Shown here: positions 47,033 through 54,746 of the stretch, one piece after another
How positions within the stretch are numbered: the first letter of the stretch is position 1
How the letters are laid out: each line of letters begins with the position of its first letter
Source: Streptomyces sp. NBC_00102
GTDB taxonomy: Bacteria; Actinomycetota; Actinomycetes; Streptomycetales; Streptomycetaceae
Length of the DNA: 64,000 bases
Direction: 5' to 3'
Assembly (NCBI RefSeq): GCF_026343115.1
Contig: NZ_JAPEMC010000001.1
Coordinates: 5,869,001 to 5,933,000 of the forward strand
Notes under the pieces: model-generated
Databases searched by the model: none
Told to the model about the DNA's origin: nothing
The model's input: the letters and a program-made list of their open reading frames with translations, nothing else
Program-made: the position numbers and the translations under genes

Positions 47033-47692
47033 ATGAACCTGCGGAACAAGATGACCCGCTGCGCCGCCGTCGTCGGATTTCTGGGCGCGGCAGCGGCGTT
47101 GACCGCTCCCCAGGCCGTGGCGGCCGCGGAGGCCCGTACGGACGCCGGGTCCGTCGCCGTCCCGGTCGGGGCGGCCGGCCGCCCGCTCGGCCCGCTCGGC
47201 CCTCTGACGGGGCTCGTCGTCGAACGCCTACGCGTGGGCGATGACGTCGCGGCGTCCAAGTTCGGTACGGCCTCGCCCGTCGAAGACCCCGTGCGCGAGG
47301 CGCAGGTGCTGGAGCAGGTCCGTGCCGCGGCCGGCACCGTCGGAGTGGACCCGGACGCGGCGGCCGCGTTCTTCCAGGACCAGATCACCGCGAGCAAGGT
47401 CGTCCAACAGGGGCTGTTCGACCGCTGGACCGATCACCCCGAGCAGGCCCCCACCACACGCCCCGATCTCGCGCAGATCCGCCAGAAGCTCGACCGGCTG
47501 ACCACGGAGCTGCTGCAAGAGCTCAAGGACACCGAGCGACTGCGCGACAACCCCGTCGGATGCGCGGCCCAACTCGCGCCGGCGGGCGGCTCGGGGGCGG
47601 CGCGGGAACAGCTGGACACGCTCCACCGCCAGGCGCTCAGGACCGCCACCCAGTCGGTGTGCGGTACCGGCAGGCCTGCCGGACAGCGCTGA
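47033..47692 (+). CDS. secreted chorismate mutase (AroQ-gamma type)
   Basis: 219-residue all-helical chorismate mutase with a signal peptide (CAAVVGFLGAAAALTAPQAVAAA). Signature parts are LVVERLRVGDDVAASKFGTA (catalytic Arg/Lys region), PVEDPVREAQVLEQVRAAAG, VDPDAAAAFFQDQITASKVV and the helix with QKLDRLTTELLQELKD. Exported forms are known in mycobacteria and some other bacteria; their purpose is unclear. The ATG at 47033 has a strong AGGGAGAAGGAA site and begins the signal peptide, so I use it although the frame is open into the oxidase remnant upstream. Confidence 0.9.
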   Translation: MNLRNKMTRCAAVVGFLGAAAALTAPQAVAAAEARTDAGSVAVPVGAAGRPLGPLGPLTGLVVERLRVGDDVAASKFGTASPVEDPVREAQVLEQVRAAAGTVGVDPDAAAAFFQDQITASKVVQQGLFDRWTDHPEQAPTTRPDLAQIRQKLDRLTTELLQELKDTERLRDNPVGCAAQLAPAGGSGAAREQLDTLHRQALRTATQSVCGTGRPAGQR

Positions 47693-47704
47693 GCGCAACT
47701 CGGC

Positions 47705-47748
47705 CACCGGCGCGACCCCCTCGGCTCACCGGGGGAACCGCGCCGGTG
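47705..47748 (+). terminator. terminator after the chorismate mutase gene
   Basis: CACCGGCGCG / CGCGCCGGTG stem with an inner CCCCC/GGGGG pairing, immediately after the stop codon at 47692 and before the convergent TetR gene. Confidence 0.8.
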
Positions 47749-47806
47749 TCTGTCGGGCGTGAGAGCCCGTCGGTCTCGGACGCGAGGGCTCGTCGGCCGC
47801 CGGCCG

Positions 47807-48391
47807 TCAGGCGGAGAGGGCCCGCAGGAGCCCTTCGACGCCCCGCAGGAAGGTCTCGGAGACCAGCGCGGGGTCGGCCAGGCAGCCCGAGGTCATCGCG
47901 CCGTCCCGGAGCATGACGAGATGCCGTCCGGCGGGCTCGGCCGCCGGGTCACCGGTCTCGGCCAGCAGACCCGTGATGGTGTCCTGGAACCACTGGCGGT
48001 GGGAGAGGACGGCCCGGTGGACCGGGTGGTCGGCATCGGGGTACTCGGCCGCCGCGTTGAGGAAGGCACACCCCCGGAAACCCGGGGACTGGATGCCCGC
48101 GGAAATCGTCCGGCAGACGGCGCGGATCTTGTCCGCCGGTGCCTGCTCGCCCGCCTGAGCGGCTTCGGCCTGCGCCCGGAGGTCCCGGTCGACCCGCTCC
48201 AGGTACGCGAGGACGAGGTCCTCTTTGCCCGTGAAGTGCCGGTACAGCGTGGCACGGGTGACCTGCGCCTCCGCCACGATCCGGTCGACGCCGACGGAGT
48301 GGATTCCCTCCGCGTAGAAGATCCTGGTCGCTGTGTCCAGCAGCCGCGATCGCGCCTCCGACGTGCCCCGCCCCTTTGCGCTCTGGTTCAT
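47807..48391 (-). CDS. TetR-family regulator
   Basis: 194-residue repressor. The helix-turn-helix lies in residues about 10-58 (SRLLDTATRIFYAEGIHSVG, VDRIVAEAQVTRATLYRHF, TGKEDLVLAYL). The C-terminal ligand domain contains SPGFRGCAFLNAAAEYPDAD, seen in the YcdC/AcrR-like subgroup. The AGAATGGTCGTTCC dyad 21 bp before its ATG resembles the two sites before the DUF308-like gene, so it may regulate itself and that operon. Confidence 0.88.
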   Translation of the reverse strand: MNQSAKGRGTSEARSRLLDTATRIFYAEGIHSVGVDRIVAEAQVTRATLYRHFTGKEDLVLAYLERVDRDLRAQAEAAQAGEQAPADKIRAVCRTISAGIQSPGFRGCAFLNAAAEYPDADHPVHRAVLSHRQWFQDTITGLLAETGDPAAEPAGRHLVMLRDGAMTSGCLADPALVSETFLRGVEGLLRALSA

Positions 48392-48412
48392 ACGCCCAGG
48401 CTAGCGCAAGAA

Positions 48413-48426
48413 AGAATGGTCGTTCC
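48413..48426. promoter_or_regulatory. candidate TetR operator before its own gene
   Basis: AGAATGGTCGTTCC shares 11 of 14 positions with the AGAACGTTCGTTCT dyad at 44709. It lies directly upstream of the TetR start codon (48391). Confidence 0.5.
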
Positions 48427-48679
48427 ACCCTCCTGGAACCCGCCCCGGACGACCACTCGCACACCGTCCTGCGGCGGTCCGCCAGGCTCCGTTCCTGTTG
48501 CAGTACTCCCGGGCGGCGGGGTGCGTCATCAGCGAGTCGGCGACGAACCGGAGCCGGTCGTCCAGAGGAATCCGAACCGGTGCCTCAGCGCCAGGGTGCA
48601 GAGTTGACGGTTGACGTCCAGCGACTGCCTGTAGTCGACGTCCCCGGCAGGTTCGCGGGCCTCCGCGTGCGTGCGGCGA

Positions 48680-49091
48680 GGTTACTCGCAGAAGCACCGC
48701 AAGCACGGCATGAACGTGCAGGTCATCGCCCGTTCCGACGGGACACCGCTCTGATTCTCCCGCGCGACACCCGGCTGCACCCACGACCTGACGTCTGCCC
48801 GCGCGCACGGCATCGTCCAGGCGTGTCTGACGCGGCAGACCCTCGCCCTCGCCGACCGCGCCTACCAAGGTGCCGGCGCCACCTCCCGCGCGCGGTACTG
48901 CCACCACCGCGGACATGCCCAGCACCAGCAGCAGTTCAACCGCACACGCCCGAATCAGAACTCCGGGCGAGCGCGCCTTCGCCCGGGTGAAGTCCTGGCG
49001 ACTGCTCCGGCGGGCCAGGACTTCAACCGGCCGCATCGGCGCCATCGTCCAAGCCGTCCACACGCCACTGACCTGCAACCCTTCAGGATGA
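48680..49091 (+). mobile_element. IS5-like transposase fossil
   Basis: Translating from 48680 gives GYSQKHRKHGMNVQVIARSD, then GTPL, a TGA where tryptophan is expected, then THDLTSARAHGIVQACLTRQ and LALADRAYQGAGAT. After a frameshift near 48950 it continues TPGERAFARVKSWRLLRRAR and GRIGAIVQAVHTPLTCNPSG to a stop at 49091. This is the C-terminal two thirds of an IS5/Tnp4-type DDE transposase with a nonsense codon and a frameshift. The 5' third and terminal inverted repeats are not recognisable. The rest of the 48392-49244 gap shows no gene. Confidence 0.8.
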
Positions 49092-49164
49092 AAGAGGTTC
49101 AGTAACTGCCCCCTTCCGCAACCGCTTTCTCGCGGCTTCATGCGGCGATGGTGATCGCGACGGC

Positions 49165-49202
49165 GGACCGGATCGAGCCGTTGACGTCGGCCGATCCGGT
49201 CC
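49165..49202 (-). terminator. terminator of the type VII operon
   Basis: Perfect 11-bp arms GGACCGGATCG / CGATCCGGTCC enclosing a further GCCG/CGGC pairing, 43 bp beyond the last minus-strand stop (49245). A smaller GATCC/GGATC hairpin followed by TTTT on the minus strand (49219-49238) lies between. Confidence 0.75.
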
Positions 49203-49244
49203 GTGGACGGCAAGGATCGAAAAGATCCGCGGGATCCGGAAGAT

Positions 49245-49610
49245 CTAACGGCGCCCGGAGTCGGTGCCCGAGCCGGTGTCGGTCGGGAGGCCGACGGAGT
49301 TGATGTCGTCCAGCGCGTCACTCTGCGGCTGCTCCACGGCCTTGATCTGCTCCAGGTTCGCGTCGATGAGACCGCCCACGATTTTCACCGTCGTGGCCAG
49401 CGCCGACAGGCAGGACTCCCTGTTCTTCTCGTACTGGGGACCAGTGCTGTTGGCGAAGTCGTCGTCTATTCCGTACCAGCCGTTGTACTGCGCGACCTCC
49501 TGCTGGAAGTCGCGCTGCACAGCGAGGAAGTCGGCCTTGATGCTTGTCAGTGTGTCCGCACCGCGCCGCAACGCGAAGACATCGCCGCGGTACTGCCCGA
49601 AGTCAGCCAT
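49245..49610 (-). CDS. WxG-motif protein, type VII secretion associated
   Basis: 121-residue, mostly helical protein resembling ESX-associated EspC/WXG-like proteins. A central turn QYNGWYGIDDDFA carries the W-x-G motif (Trp45-Gly47) between two predicted helices, and the tail is Gly/Ser/Thr-rich. Its start overlaps the YbaB-like stop by 8 bases, so it is co-translated. Possibly a secreted substrate or partner of the 1050-residue protein. Confidence 0.78.
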   Translation of the reverse strand: MADFGQYRGDVFALRRGADTLTSIKADFLAVQRDFQQEVAQYNGWYGIDDDFANSTGPQYEKNRESCLSALATTVKIVGGLIDANLEQIKAVEQPQSDALDDINSVGLPTDTGSGTDSGRR

Positions 49611-50067
49611 TCTCTCCGTCCTCCACTATCTCGTCGCGAAGCTTGGCGGTTGCCGACCGGTCCTGTGCCCCGGTGTTCCCGATGTCGAGCATCGAGCCGA
49701 AGACGTCCTTCCAGTCGAATTCCAGGCCCGGTACCAGGGCGAGGTCCTCCGGCAGTGAGGGCAGGGGCTCCTCCAGCGGCTGGAACGCGTCCATGACCCT
49801 GCGCGCCATCTGTGCCCTGCCCTCGCCCGCCGCCTCCAGGATCGAGGCGGCCAGGTGCGGGGCGCCCATGGTGCGGTACTTGCCGTCCAGGAACTGCAGT
49901 CCGGAGATCTCGCCCTGCGGTCCGACCGTGACCTCGACGGCGCGGTCGCGTGAGACGACGGTGACGGATGTCCGTCTCAGTTCCTGTTCCGCCCGCGCGA
50001 CGGCCGCCCGGGTGGCGTCCATCTGGGCCTTCGCCTGAGCGAGCCTGGTGAGTATTTCGTCTTCCAA
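49603..50067 (-). CDS. YbaB/EbfC-like protein in the type VII locus
   Basis: 154-residue protein whose first 100 residues follow the YbaB/EbfC nucleoid-associated pattern: a long N-terminal helix (ILTRLAQAKAQMDATRAAVA), a beta-sheet (TVVSRDRAVEVTVGPQGEIS; LQFLDGKYR) and another helix (ILEAAGEGRAQMARRVMDAF). The C-terminal 50 residues are an acidic extension. Similar proteins occur in mycobacterial ESX loci (EspL-like) and may act as chaperones rather than DNA binders. It overlaps the next gene and follows the giant protein by 51 bp. Confidence 0.8.
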   Translation of the reverse strand: MEDEILTRLAQAKAQMDATRAAVARAEQELRRTSVTVVSRDRAVEVTVGPQGEISGLQFLDGKYRTMGAPHLAASILEAAGEGRAQMARRVMDAFQPLEEPLPSLPEDLALVPGLEFDWKDVFGSMLDIGNTGAQDRSATAKLRDEIVEDGENG

Positions 50068-50118
50068 TGTCCGTTCCTTCGGTTGTTTCGTGTGGTCCGT
50101 CCTCGGGTCATCCGCAGG

Positions 50119-53100
50119 TCATCTGCCGATCGATGCCGGGGCGCCTCCCTCGTCAGTTCCCCAGACGTCCTCCTCCTCCGGCTCCCAGGCCGAGCGGGCC
50201 CGGTCGCTGCTCTCCGTCTGGTTTCCCTGGCCGCCGTTCCCGCCGCCACCGCCCATCTGCGGCATGTACGGCATCCCCGACGAGGTCGCCGTGCTGTAGC
50301 CGGGCGCCGCCACCTCGTCGTACATCTGGTTGCCGGTCCTGGCGGCGGTCACGGGCCGGCCGGCGGCGACGGCGGTCCGGGACCGCTCGCTGGTCGAGCT
50401 GGAGGTCTGTCCGGAGAGCATGGTTCCGGTCGGCAGCATCGGGCTCATCGGGCTCGACGACGTCCCGGACGACATGTTCTGCCCGGTCGACTGGCCGAGC
50501 AGGGCGTCCTCGTCGAGCGGCTGGTCGTCGTACAGCTGGTCCTCGTAGGCGGAGGTGTACTGGGCGGTGTCATCGCCGTAGTCGGGCAGGGCGCTGCCGG
50601 GGCTCAGGGGGGAGAGCTCCGACGTGCCGTCCGGGTAGACCGTCTCCACCAGACCGCGCTCGGGGTTGATGGTGACGGAATGGCCGTCGGGGTAGTCGGT
50701 GGTCACCGTGCCGTCGGAGTTGACCGTCGTCCAGCTGCCGTCGACGTTGTGGATGGACTTCCCGTCCGGCAGGTCCGTGATGTCGACCCTGCCGTCGGGC
50801 GAGACGGTGACCGCCGTGTGCTCGTCCGGGTCCACAGTCGTGAAGCTGCCGTCCGCGAAGTCGGTGGTGACGGACCCATCGGAATTCAGTACGGTCTCGC
50901 TGTCCCGGAAGTCAGGGGTGCTGAGCGAGGACTGCTGCGCGTCGAGCTGCTGCTGGAACTCCTGCTCGCGCTGTGCCTGCTCCTTCTCCAACTTCTCCTG
51001 CTGCGAACTGAGGTCCTTCTCCCTGGCTTGCTGATCGGCTTCCAGATCGGCCTGTTGCTGGGCCAGCTGGTCGGCCTGCTGCTGGGCCAGCTGGTCGGCC
51101 TGCTGCTGGGCCTGCTCGGTCCGCTGCTGCTCCTGCTGCTCCTGCTTCTCCTGGACGAGCTGCTGCTGGGCCTCCTGCTCGTCCTGCTGGGCTTGCAGTT
51201 CGGCCGTTTGCTGTTCCTGCTGCTTCTGCTGCTCGTCGAGGAACTGCTGCTGCTGGGCCTCCTGCTCGGCTTCCTGTTCGGCCTGCTGCTTCCGCTGCCT
51301 CTCCTCCTCGCCGGCGGCCTGATTCTGGGCCAGCACCTGCGCAGCCAGGTACTGCTGCTCCTGGGCCTTCTGCTGGGCCGCCAAGTCGGCCTCCTGCTGG
51401 GCCTGCTTCTCCTCCTGTTCTTGCTGCTGCTGGTCCTGCTCCTGCTGTTGCTGCTGGAGAAGCTGTTGCTGTTCGGCGTCCTGCTGGGCCTGCTGCTTCT
51501 CCTGCTCCTTCTGTGCTTCTTCGGCTGCCTTCTGCTGGTCGGCGTATTGCTGGTCTTGTTTGGCTTGTGCTTCTTCGGCTGCCTTCTGCTGGTCGGCGTA
51601 TTGCTGGTCTTGTTTGGCTTGTGCTTCTTCGGCTGCCTTCTGCTGGTCGGCGTATTGCTGGTCTTGTTTGGCTTGTGCTTCTTCGGCTGCCTTCTGCTGG
51701 TCGGCGTATTGCTGGTCTTGTTTGGCTTGTGCTTCTTCGGCTGCCTTCTGCTGGTCGGCGTATTGCTGGTCTTGTTTGGCTTGTGCTTCTTCGGCTGCCT
51801 TCAGCTGGTCGGCGTATTGCTGATCCTGTTTGGCCTGCGCATCTTTCTGCTGCTTCAGCTGGTCGTCCATGTACTTGTCCTGCTTGTCCTGCGCGTCCTT
51901 CGCGGCCTTCTTCTGCTCATCCAGCTCCTTTTTCTGTTCCGCGGCCGCTTCTTCCTGCTTCTTCAGCAGGTCTTCATTCGCCTTGTCCGCCTTGTCCTGC
52001 GCGGCTTTCTGGTCGTCCTGGAGCTTGTCGTTCTTGTCGGAGACGAGATCGTCGGACAGACTCTTGCCGCTTCGCGTCACGACCCGGTTCAGGGTGACGC
52101 CGAACGCGCGCTGCACCTCCATGATCGCGTCCCGGGCGGGAACTCCGAGGTCCGAGATGACGGAGTTCTGCCACTCCCGGATCCCCTGCTCCCCAATGAG
52201 CTTCCAGGAGCGGAGATCGTCGTAGCGGCCGTACAGGGGATGTGTCAGCTGGAAGCCGGGTTCGGTGACCAGTTCGGTGTCCTTGGCCTTGTGGTCGGCC
52301 TGCACCATGCTCGATGTCGCGGCGGAGGTCTTTTCGGTGTGCGTCACCCACTTGACCTTGGTGATGTTGTTCTCCCAGATCTGCTTCGTCAGGTCCAGGA
52401 GATTGTCGTGCAGCCAGCGAAGCGGATTCCCGCGCCATATCTGCCACCAGTCCCACTTGTGGTGCAGCCTCAGCATGGAGTTGATGAAGACCTGCTGGGC
52501 GTTCATCAACTGCTGGCCCTGCTTCGAACCGAAGGCCGAGATGCGCGGTATGTCCTCCTCGTAACTCCCGTACATCTTGTTCAGCTTGTGGATGAGGTCC
52601 TTGAAGACGCCCGAGGCCTGTCCGCGCCACAGCGGATTGTCGGGGCCCAGGCGGGCTTCCCAGGAGTCGAGAACCTTGCTCTGGTTGTCGAAGAAGACCG
52701 CAGCTCGGGAGAGGGCGTGGGCGGCGCGCTCGAAAGTACGGGTGTCCACCGCGCTGGCGAGGTCGACCTGGAGGCCGTTCCACTCGAATCCCGCGGTTGT
52801 GTGGTGATCCAGCAACTGACGGAGCGCCATGCCGCCCCCGTAGCTGTACTGCTTCAGGGACAGGTCCGTGTAGTCACCGAAGTCTCCGGGCGTGCTGTCC
52901 ACCCCGCCCATCGGCGGGCCTGCCGTGGCCGCGCTGCCCAGCAGCCGGATCTTCGCCGAACGGAGCTTCACGGGCGTGCCCGGACCTGGATTCTCCTCAC
53001 CGTACTTCGGTGCGTAGAACGGGACGACAATGTTCTTCTCCTCGATGGACGTGCCCGAATTGCTGGCCCGCCAGTAGAGGTTCTTGATCACCTCGGAAAG

Positions 53101-53271
53101 GCTTTCCTCCGGGAGGGCGCCCGAGTCGACTATCTCCACCTGCATGAGGGGGATCGAGTCGTTCCCGACCAGCTTGTCGAAGAGATCCTTGCGCGCCGGT
53201 GCCGGATATCCGGTGAACAGAGTGATCGCTTGCTGCCAGTAGTCATCGGTGGAATTGGCGGGTGCAACCAT
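50119..53271 (-). CDS. 1050-aa Gln-rich repeat protein of the type VII locus (AAWKG-like)
   Basis: Large protein with no signal peptide, consistent with a type VII substrate. Residues about 1-390 are helical and include DNPLWRGQASGVFKDLIHKL near 213-230, a WxG-like turn matching the pattern I recall for the Streptomyces AAWKG family. Residues about 400-780 form a very Gln/Ala/Glu/Lys-rich coiled coil with six 18-residue repeats (QQYADQQKAAEEAQAKQD, about 478-586). Residues 785-890 carry repeated DG turns (DGSVTTDFADGSFTTVDPD; DGTVTTDYPDGHSVTINPE). The last 150 residues are Ser/Gly-rich, ending VWGTDEGGAPASIGR. Function unknown; likely a long secreted or surface structural protein. Confidence 0.85.
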   Translation of the reverse strand: MVAPANSTDDYWQQAITLFTGYPAPARKDLFDKLVGNDSIPLMQVEIVDSGALPEESLSEVIKNLYWRASNSGTSIEEKNIVVPFYAPKYGEENPGPGTPVKLRSAKIRLLGSAATAGPPMGGVDSTPGDFGDYTDLSLKQYSYGGGMALRQLLDHHTTAGFEWNGLQVDLASAVDTRTFERAAHALSRAAVFFDNQSKVLDSWEARLGPDNPLWRGQASGVFKDLIHKLNKMYGSYEEDIPRISAFGSKQGQQLMNAQQVFINSMLRLHHKWDWWQIWRGNPLRWLHDNLLDLTKQIWENNITKVKWVTHTEKTSAATSSMVQADHKAKDTELVTEPGFQLTHPLYGRYDDLRSWKLIGEQGIREWQNSVISDLGVPARDAIMEVQRAFGVTLNRVVTRSGKSLSDDLVSDKNDKLQDDQKAAQDKADKANEDLLKKQEEAAAEQKKELDEQKKAAKDAQDKQDKYMDDQLKQQKDAQAKQDQQYADQLKAAEEAQAKQDQQYADQQKAAEEAQAKQDQQYADQQKAAEEAQAKQDQQYADQQKAAEEAQAKQDQQYADQQKAAEEAQAKQDQQYADQQKAAEEAQKEQEKQQAQQDAEQQQLLQQQQQEQDQQQQEQEEKQAQQEADLAAQQKAQEQQYLAAQVLAQNQAAGEEERQRKQQAEQEAEQEAQQQQFLDEQQKQQEQQTAELQAQQDEQEAQQQLVQEKQEQQEQQRTEQAQQQADQLAQQQADQLAQQQADLEADQQAREKDLSSQQEKLEKEQAQREQEFQQQLDAQQSSLSTPDFRDSETVLNSDGSVTTDFADGSFTTVDPDEHTAVTVSPDGRVDITDLPDGKSIHNVDGSWTTVNSDGTVTTDYPDGHSVTINPERGLVETVYPDGTSELSPLSPGSALPDYGDDTAQYTSAYEDQLYDDQPLDEDALLGQSTGQNMSSGTSSSPMSPMLPTGTMLSGQTSSSTSERSRTAVAAGRPVTAARTGNQMYDEVAAPGYSTATSSGMPYMPQMGGGGGNGGQGNQTESSDRARSAWEPEEEDVWGTDEGGAPASIGR
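51515..51838. repeat. 54-bp coding tandem repeat
   Basis: Six 54-bp units starting at 51515, 51569, 51623, 51677, 51731 and 51785, inside the 1050-residue gene. The first five look identical or nearly so over the full unit; the sixth differs in several bases. The near identity at DNA level, including silent positions, indicates recent expansion. Confidence 0.95.
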
Positions 53272-53415
53272 GGAAAGTCTCCACGTAACAGGGATGGGAT
53301 GGAGGCGCCCACGAGGTTCGGAGGCCGTGTGCGAGGAGGCGGAGTCAGGAGCAGGAAGCGGGGGAGAGGAGTGAACGGAATGCCCGGACAGGCGCGTGGG
53401 TTTACCGGCCGACGG

Positions 53416-53892
53416 TCAGGCGGTTCCGGACGTATTCGTGCCGGCCTCAAGTATGAGGGAATCGACATCGGTGAGATTGTCGAGGAACTTCTCGCCGTCG
53501 ATCTTCTCCAGATTCACGTTCTGGGAATCGAACAGATCCTTGAGTGTGGCCTCAAGGCCCTGGATGAACTCGTTGAAGAGTTCTTCCTGCTCATCCATGA
53601 TTTTCAGGATGGATTCAGCGACCGCCGAGACCTCGGAATTGATGCGGTTCCCATTCACGATCCCGCCCGCCTTGTCGTCAGCCATCACGCCGATGGCCAG
53701 GGGCATCCGCAGGCCGAACAGGCTCTTGTCGTCGTACTGCTCCAGGCCGAGGAGCTGGCCCATCGACGGAGTGGATCCGTCCGCCTTCCGCAGGTCGAGA
53801 ATCGCCTTGAGGAAGGGCTTGACGTCCTCGGTGATGAAACGCTGGATTCCTGCTTTGTCGAGAGCCAGTTTGTTTTCCGAAGTATCAGCCAT
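53416..53892 (-). CDS. unrecognised 158-aa protein of the type VII locus
   Basis: Mostly helical, acidic protein without signal peptide or membrane segment. Sequence marks include FITEDVKPFLKAILDLRKAD, LFGLRMPLAIGVMADDKAGG, the helix SEVSAVAESILKIMDEQEEL and FIQGLEATLKDLFDSQ, with an Asp/Leu-rich tail. I do not recognise a family. It sits between the WXG100-like pair and the giant repeat gene in the same direction and spacing (about 85-145 bp gaps), so a role as chaperone or co-substrate is plausible but only inferred. Confidence 0.8.
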   Translation of the reverse strand: MADTSENKLALDKAGIQRFITEDVKPFLKAILDLRKADGSTPSMGQLLGLEQYDDKSLFGLRMPLAIGVMADDKAGGIVNGNRINSEVSAVAESILKIMDEQEELFNEFIQGLEATLKDLFDSQNVNLEKIDGEKFLDNLTDVDSLILEAGTNTSGTA

Positions 53893-53977
53893 GAGTCAGC
53901 TCCACACGTCTGGTGATCGGGAAGGGACCCGCCGCCCCGAGAAGGAGCGGCCGGGTCCCCGGGCACGAATTTCCGGT

Positions 53978-54301
53978 TCAACGGCCGATGCGGACGGCCG
54001 ACCACATCTGGCTGAGCGAACGCTCGTTGTACTGGTAGTTCTCGGAGATGTCCGTCAGCAGCGCGGCATTGACGTTGAGCATCTGCTGCATGGCCGTGAC
54101 CGCGTTGTTCCAGGCGAGCTGCTTCTGGTCGTACTGCTCGCGGTCGTCACCGATCCACATCTCCTTGAGCGTGCGCAGCTCCATGTCGAGGTTGGCGAGC
54201 GTGGTTTCGATGGCCCGGGTCTGCGCGACCAGGTCATCGGCGGTGTTGTTCATATGGGCGTAGTCGACGTAGATGTAGCCGTCGCTGAAGTTTGCGCTCA
54301 T
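53978..54301 (-). CDS. WXG100 family protein (EsxA-like)
   Basis: 107-residue helical hairpin protein of the WXG100 family secreted by type VII systems. The turn motif is WIG (Trp49-Gly51) in LRTLKEMWIGDDREQYDQKQ, between two amphipathic helices. The first helix contains MNNTADDLVAQTRAIETTLA and the C-terminus ends SLSQMWSAVRIGR. It would form a dimer with the neighbouring small protein and be recognised by EccC. Confidence 0.9.
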   Translation of the reverse strand: MSANFSDGYIYVDYAHMNNTADDLVAQTRAIETTLANLDMELRTLKEMWIGDDREQYDQKQLAWNNAVTAMQQMLNVNAALLTDISENYQYNERSLSQMWSAVRIGR

Positions 54302-54419
54302 CGGGGTTCTCTCTGTTGGGGCCCCTCACCCGCGGGCGAGCACGGGCCAGTGGTGTGGGCCTCCCGCGCCGCGGGAAGGGCCGTGAACGGTGCCGTACGG
54401 GCCCGGCCGGGCCGGGAGA

Positions 54420-54746
54420 TCAGCCGACCATGGTGTCGAAGACGGCCTGCGACTGGTGAAAGGACTGCTGGACGCTCTCGTCGTTCGCCCCCTGTGTCAG
54501 ACCCTGCTGCTGCAGCGTCTCGTTCAGGGCGTCGATCATTCCCTGGACGTTGGTGATGATGACCTGGCCCTGGTCCTCCCAGGCCTTGATCAGTTCCTGG
54601 TAGCGTCCGCCGTCCTTGCCCCCGTAGTTGGGGCCCAGGGCCAGGCGGGTGTTCTCGACGTCCTGGCAACTGCGCACGATGCCGGAATAGGCCATCTCCA
54701 GTGCCTGGATGCCGTTCCGGGTGGCGCTTTCCTCTGACTGACGCAT
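54420..54746 (-). CDS. WXG100-like protein (EsxB-like)
   Basis: 108-residue helical hairpin protein, first of the small-protein series after eccB. The loop between helices is GPNYGGKDGGRYQELIKAWE; YGG (41-43) takes the place of WxG, as in some actinobacterial partners. The second helix contains VIITNVQGMIDALNETLQQQ. Likely partner of the EsxA-like protein 118 bp downstream. Confidence 0.85.
   Translation of the reverse strand: MRQSEESATRNGIQALEMAYSGIVRSCQDVENTRLALGPNYGGKDGGRYQELIKAWEDQGQVIITNVQGMIDALNETLQQQGLTQGANDESVQQSFHQSQAVFDTMVG

Noticed and set aside
46640..47692. Single 350-residue functional fusion gene.
   Set aside because: The first part is a deletion scar of an oxidase, and the mutase has its own ribosome-binding site and signal peptide, so I list them separately.
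48401..49321. Minus-strand frame of 306 codons across the transposase fossil, starting near the TetR upstream region.
   Set aside because: The plus strand gives recognisable transposase text; the minus frame is low-complexity and not family-like. A short segment (PLDDRLRFVADSLMTHPAAR) looked protein-like but I could not assign it.
50083..53916. Plus-strand open frame of 1277 codons opposite the giant repeat gene, with Leu/Cys-rich repeats.
   Set aside because: It mirrors the 54-bp repeats and Gln codons (CAG read as CTG Leu). It has no ribosome-binding site and no domain pattern.
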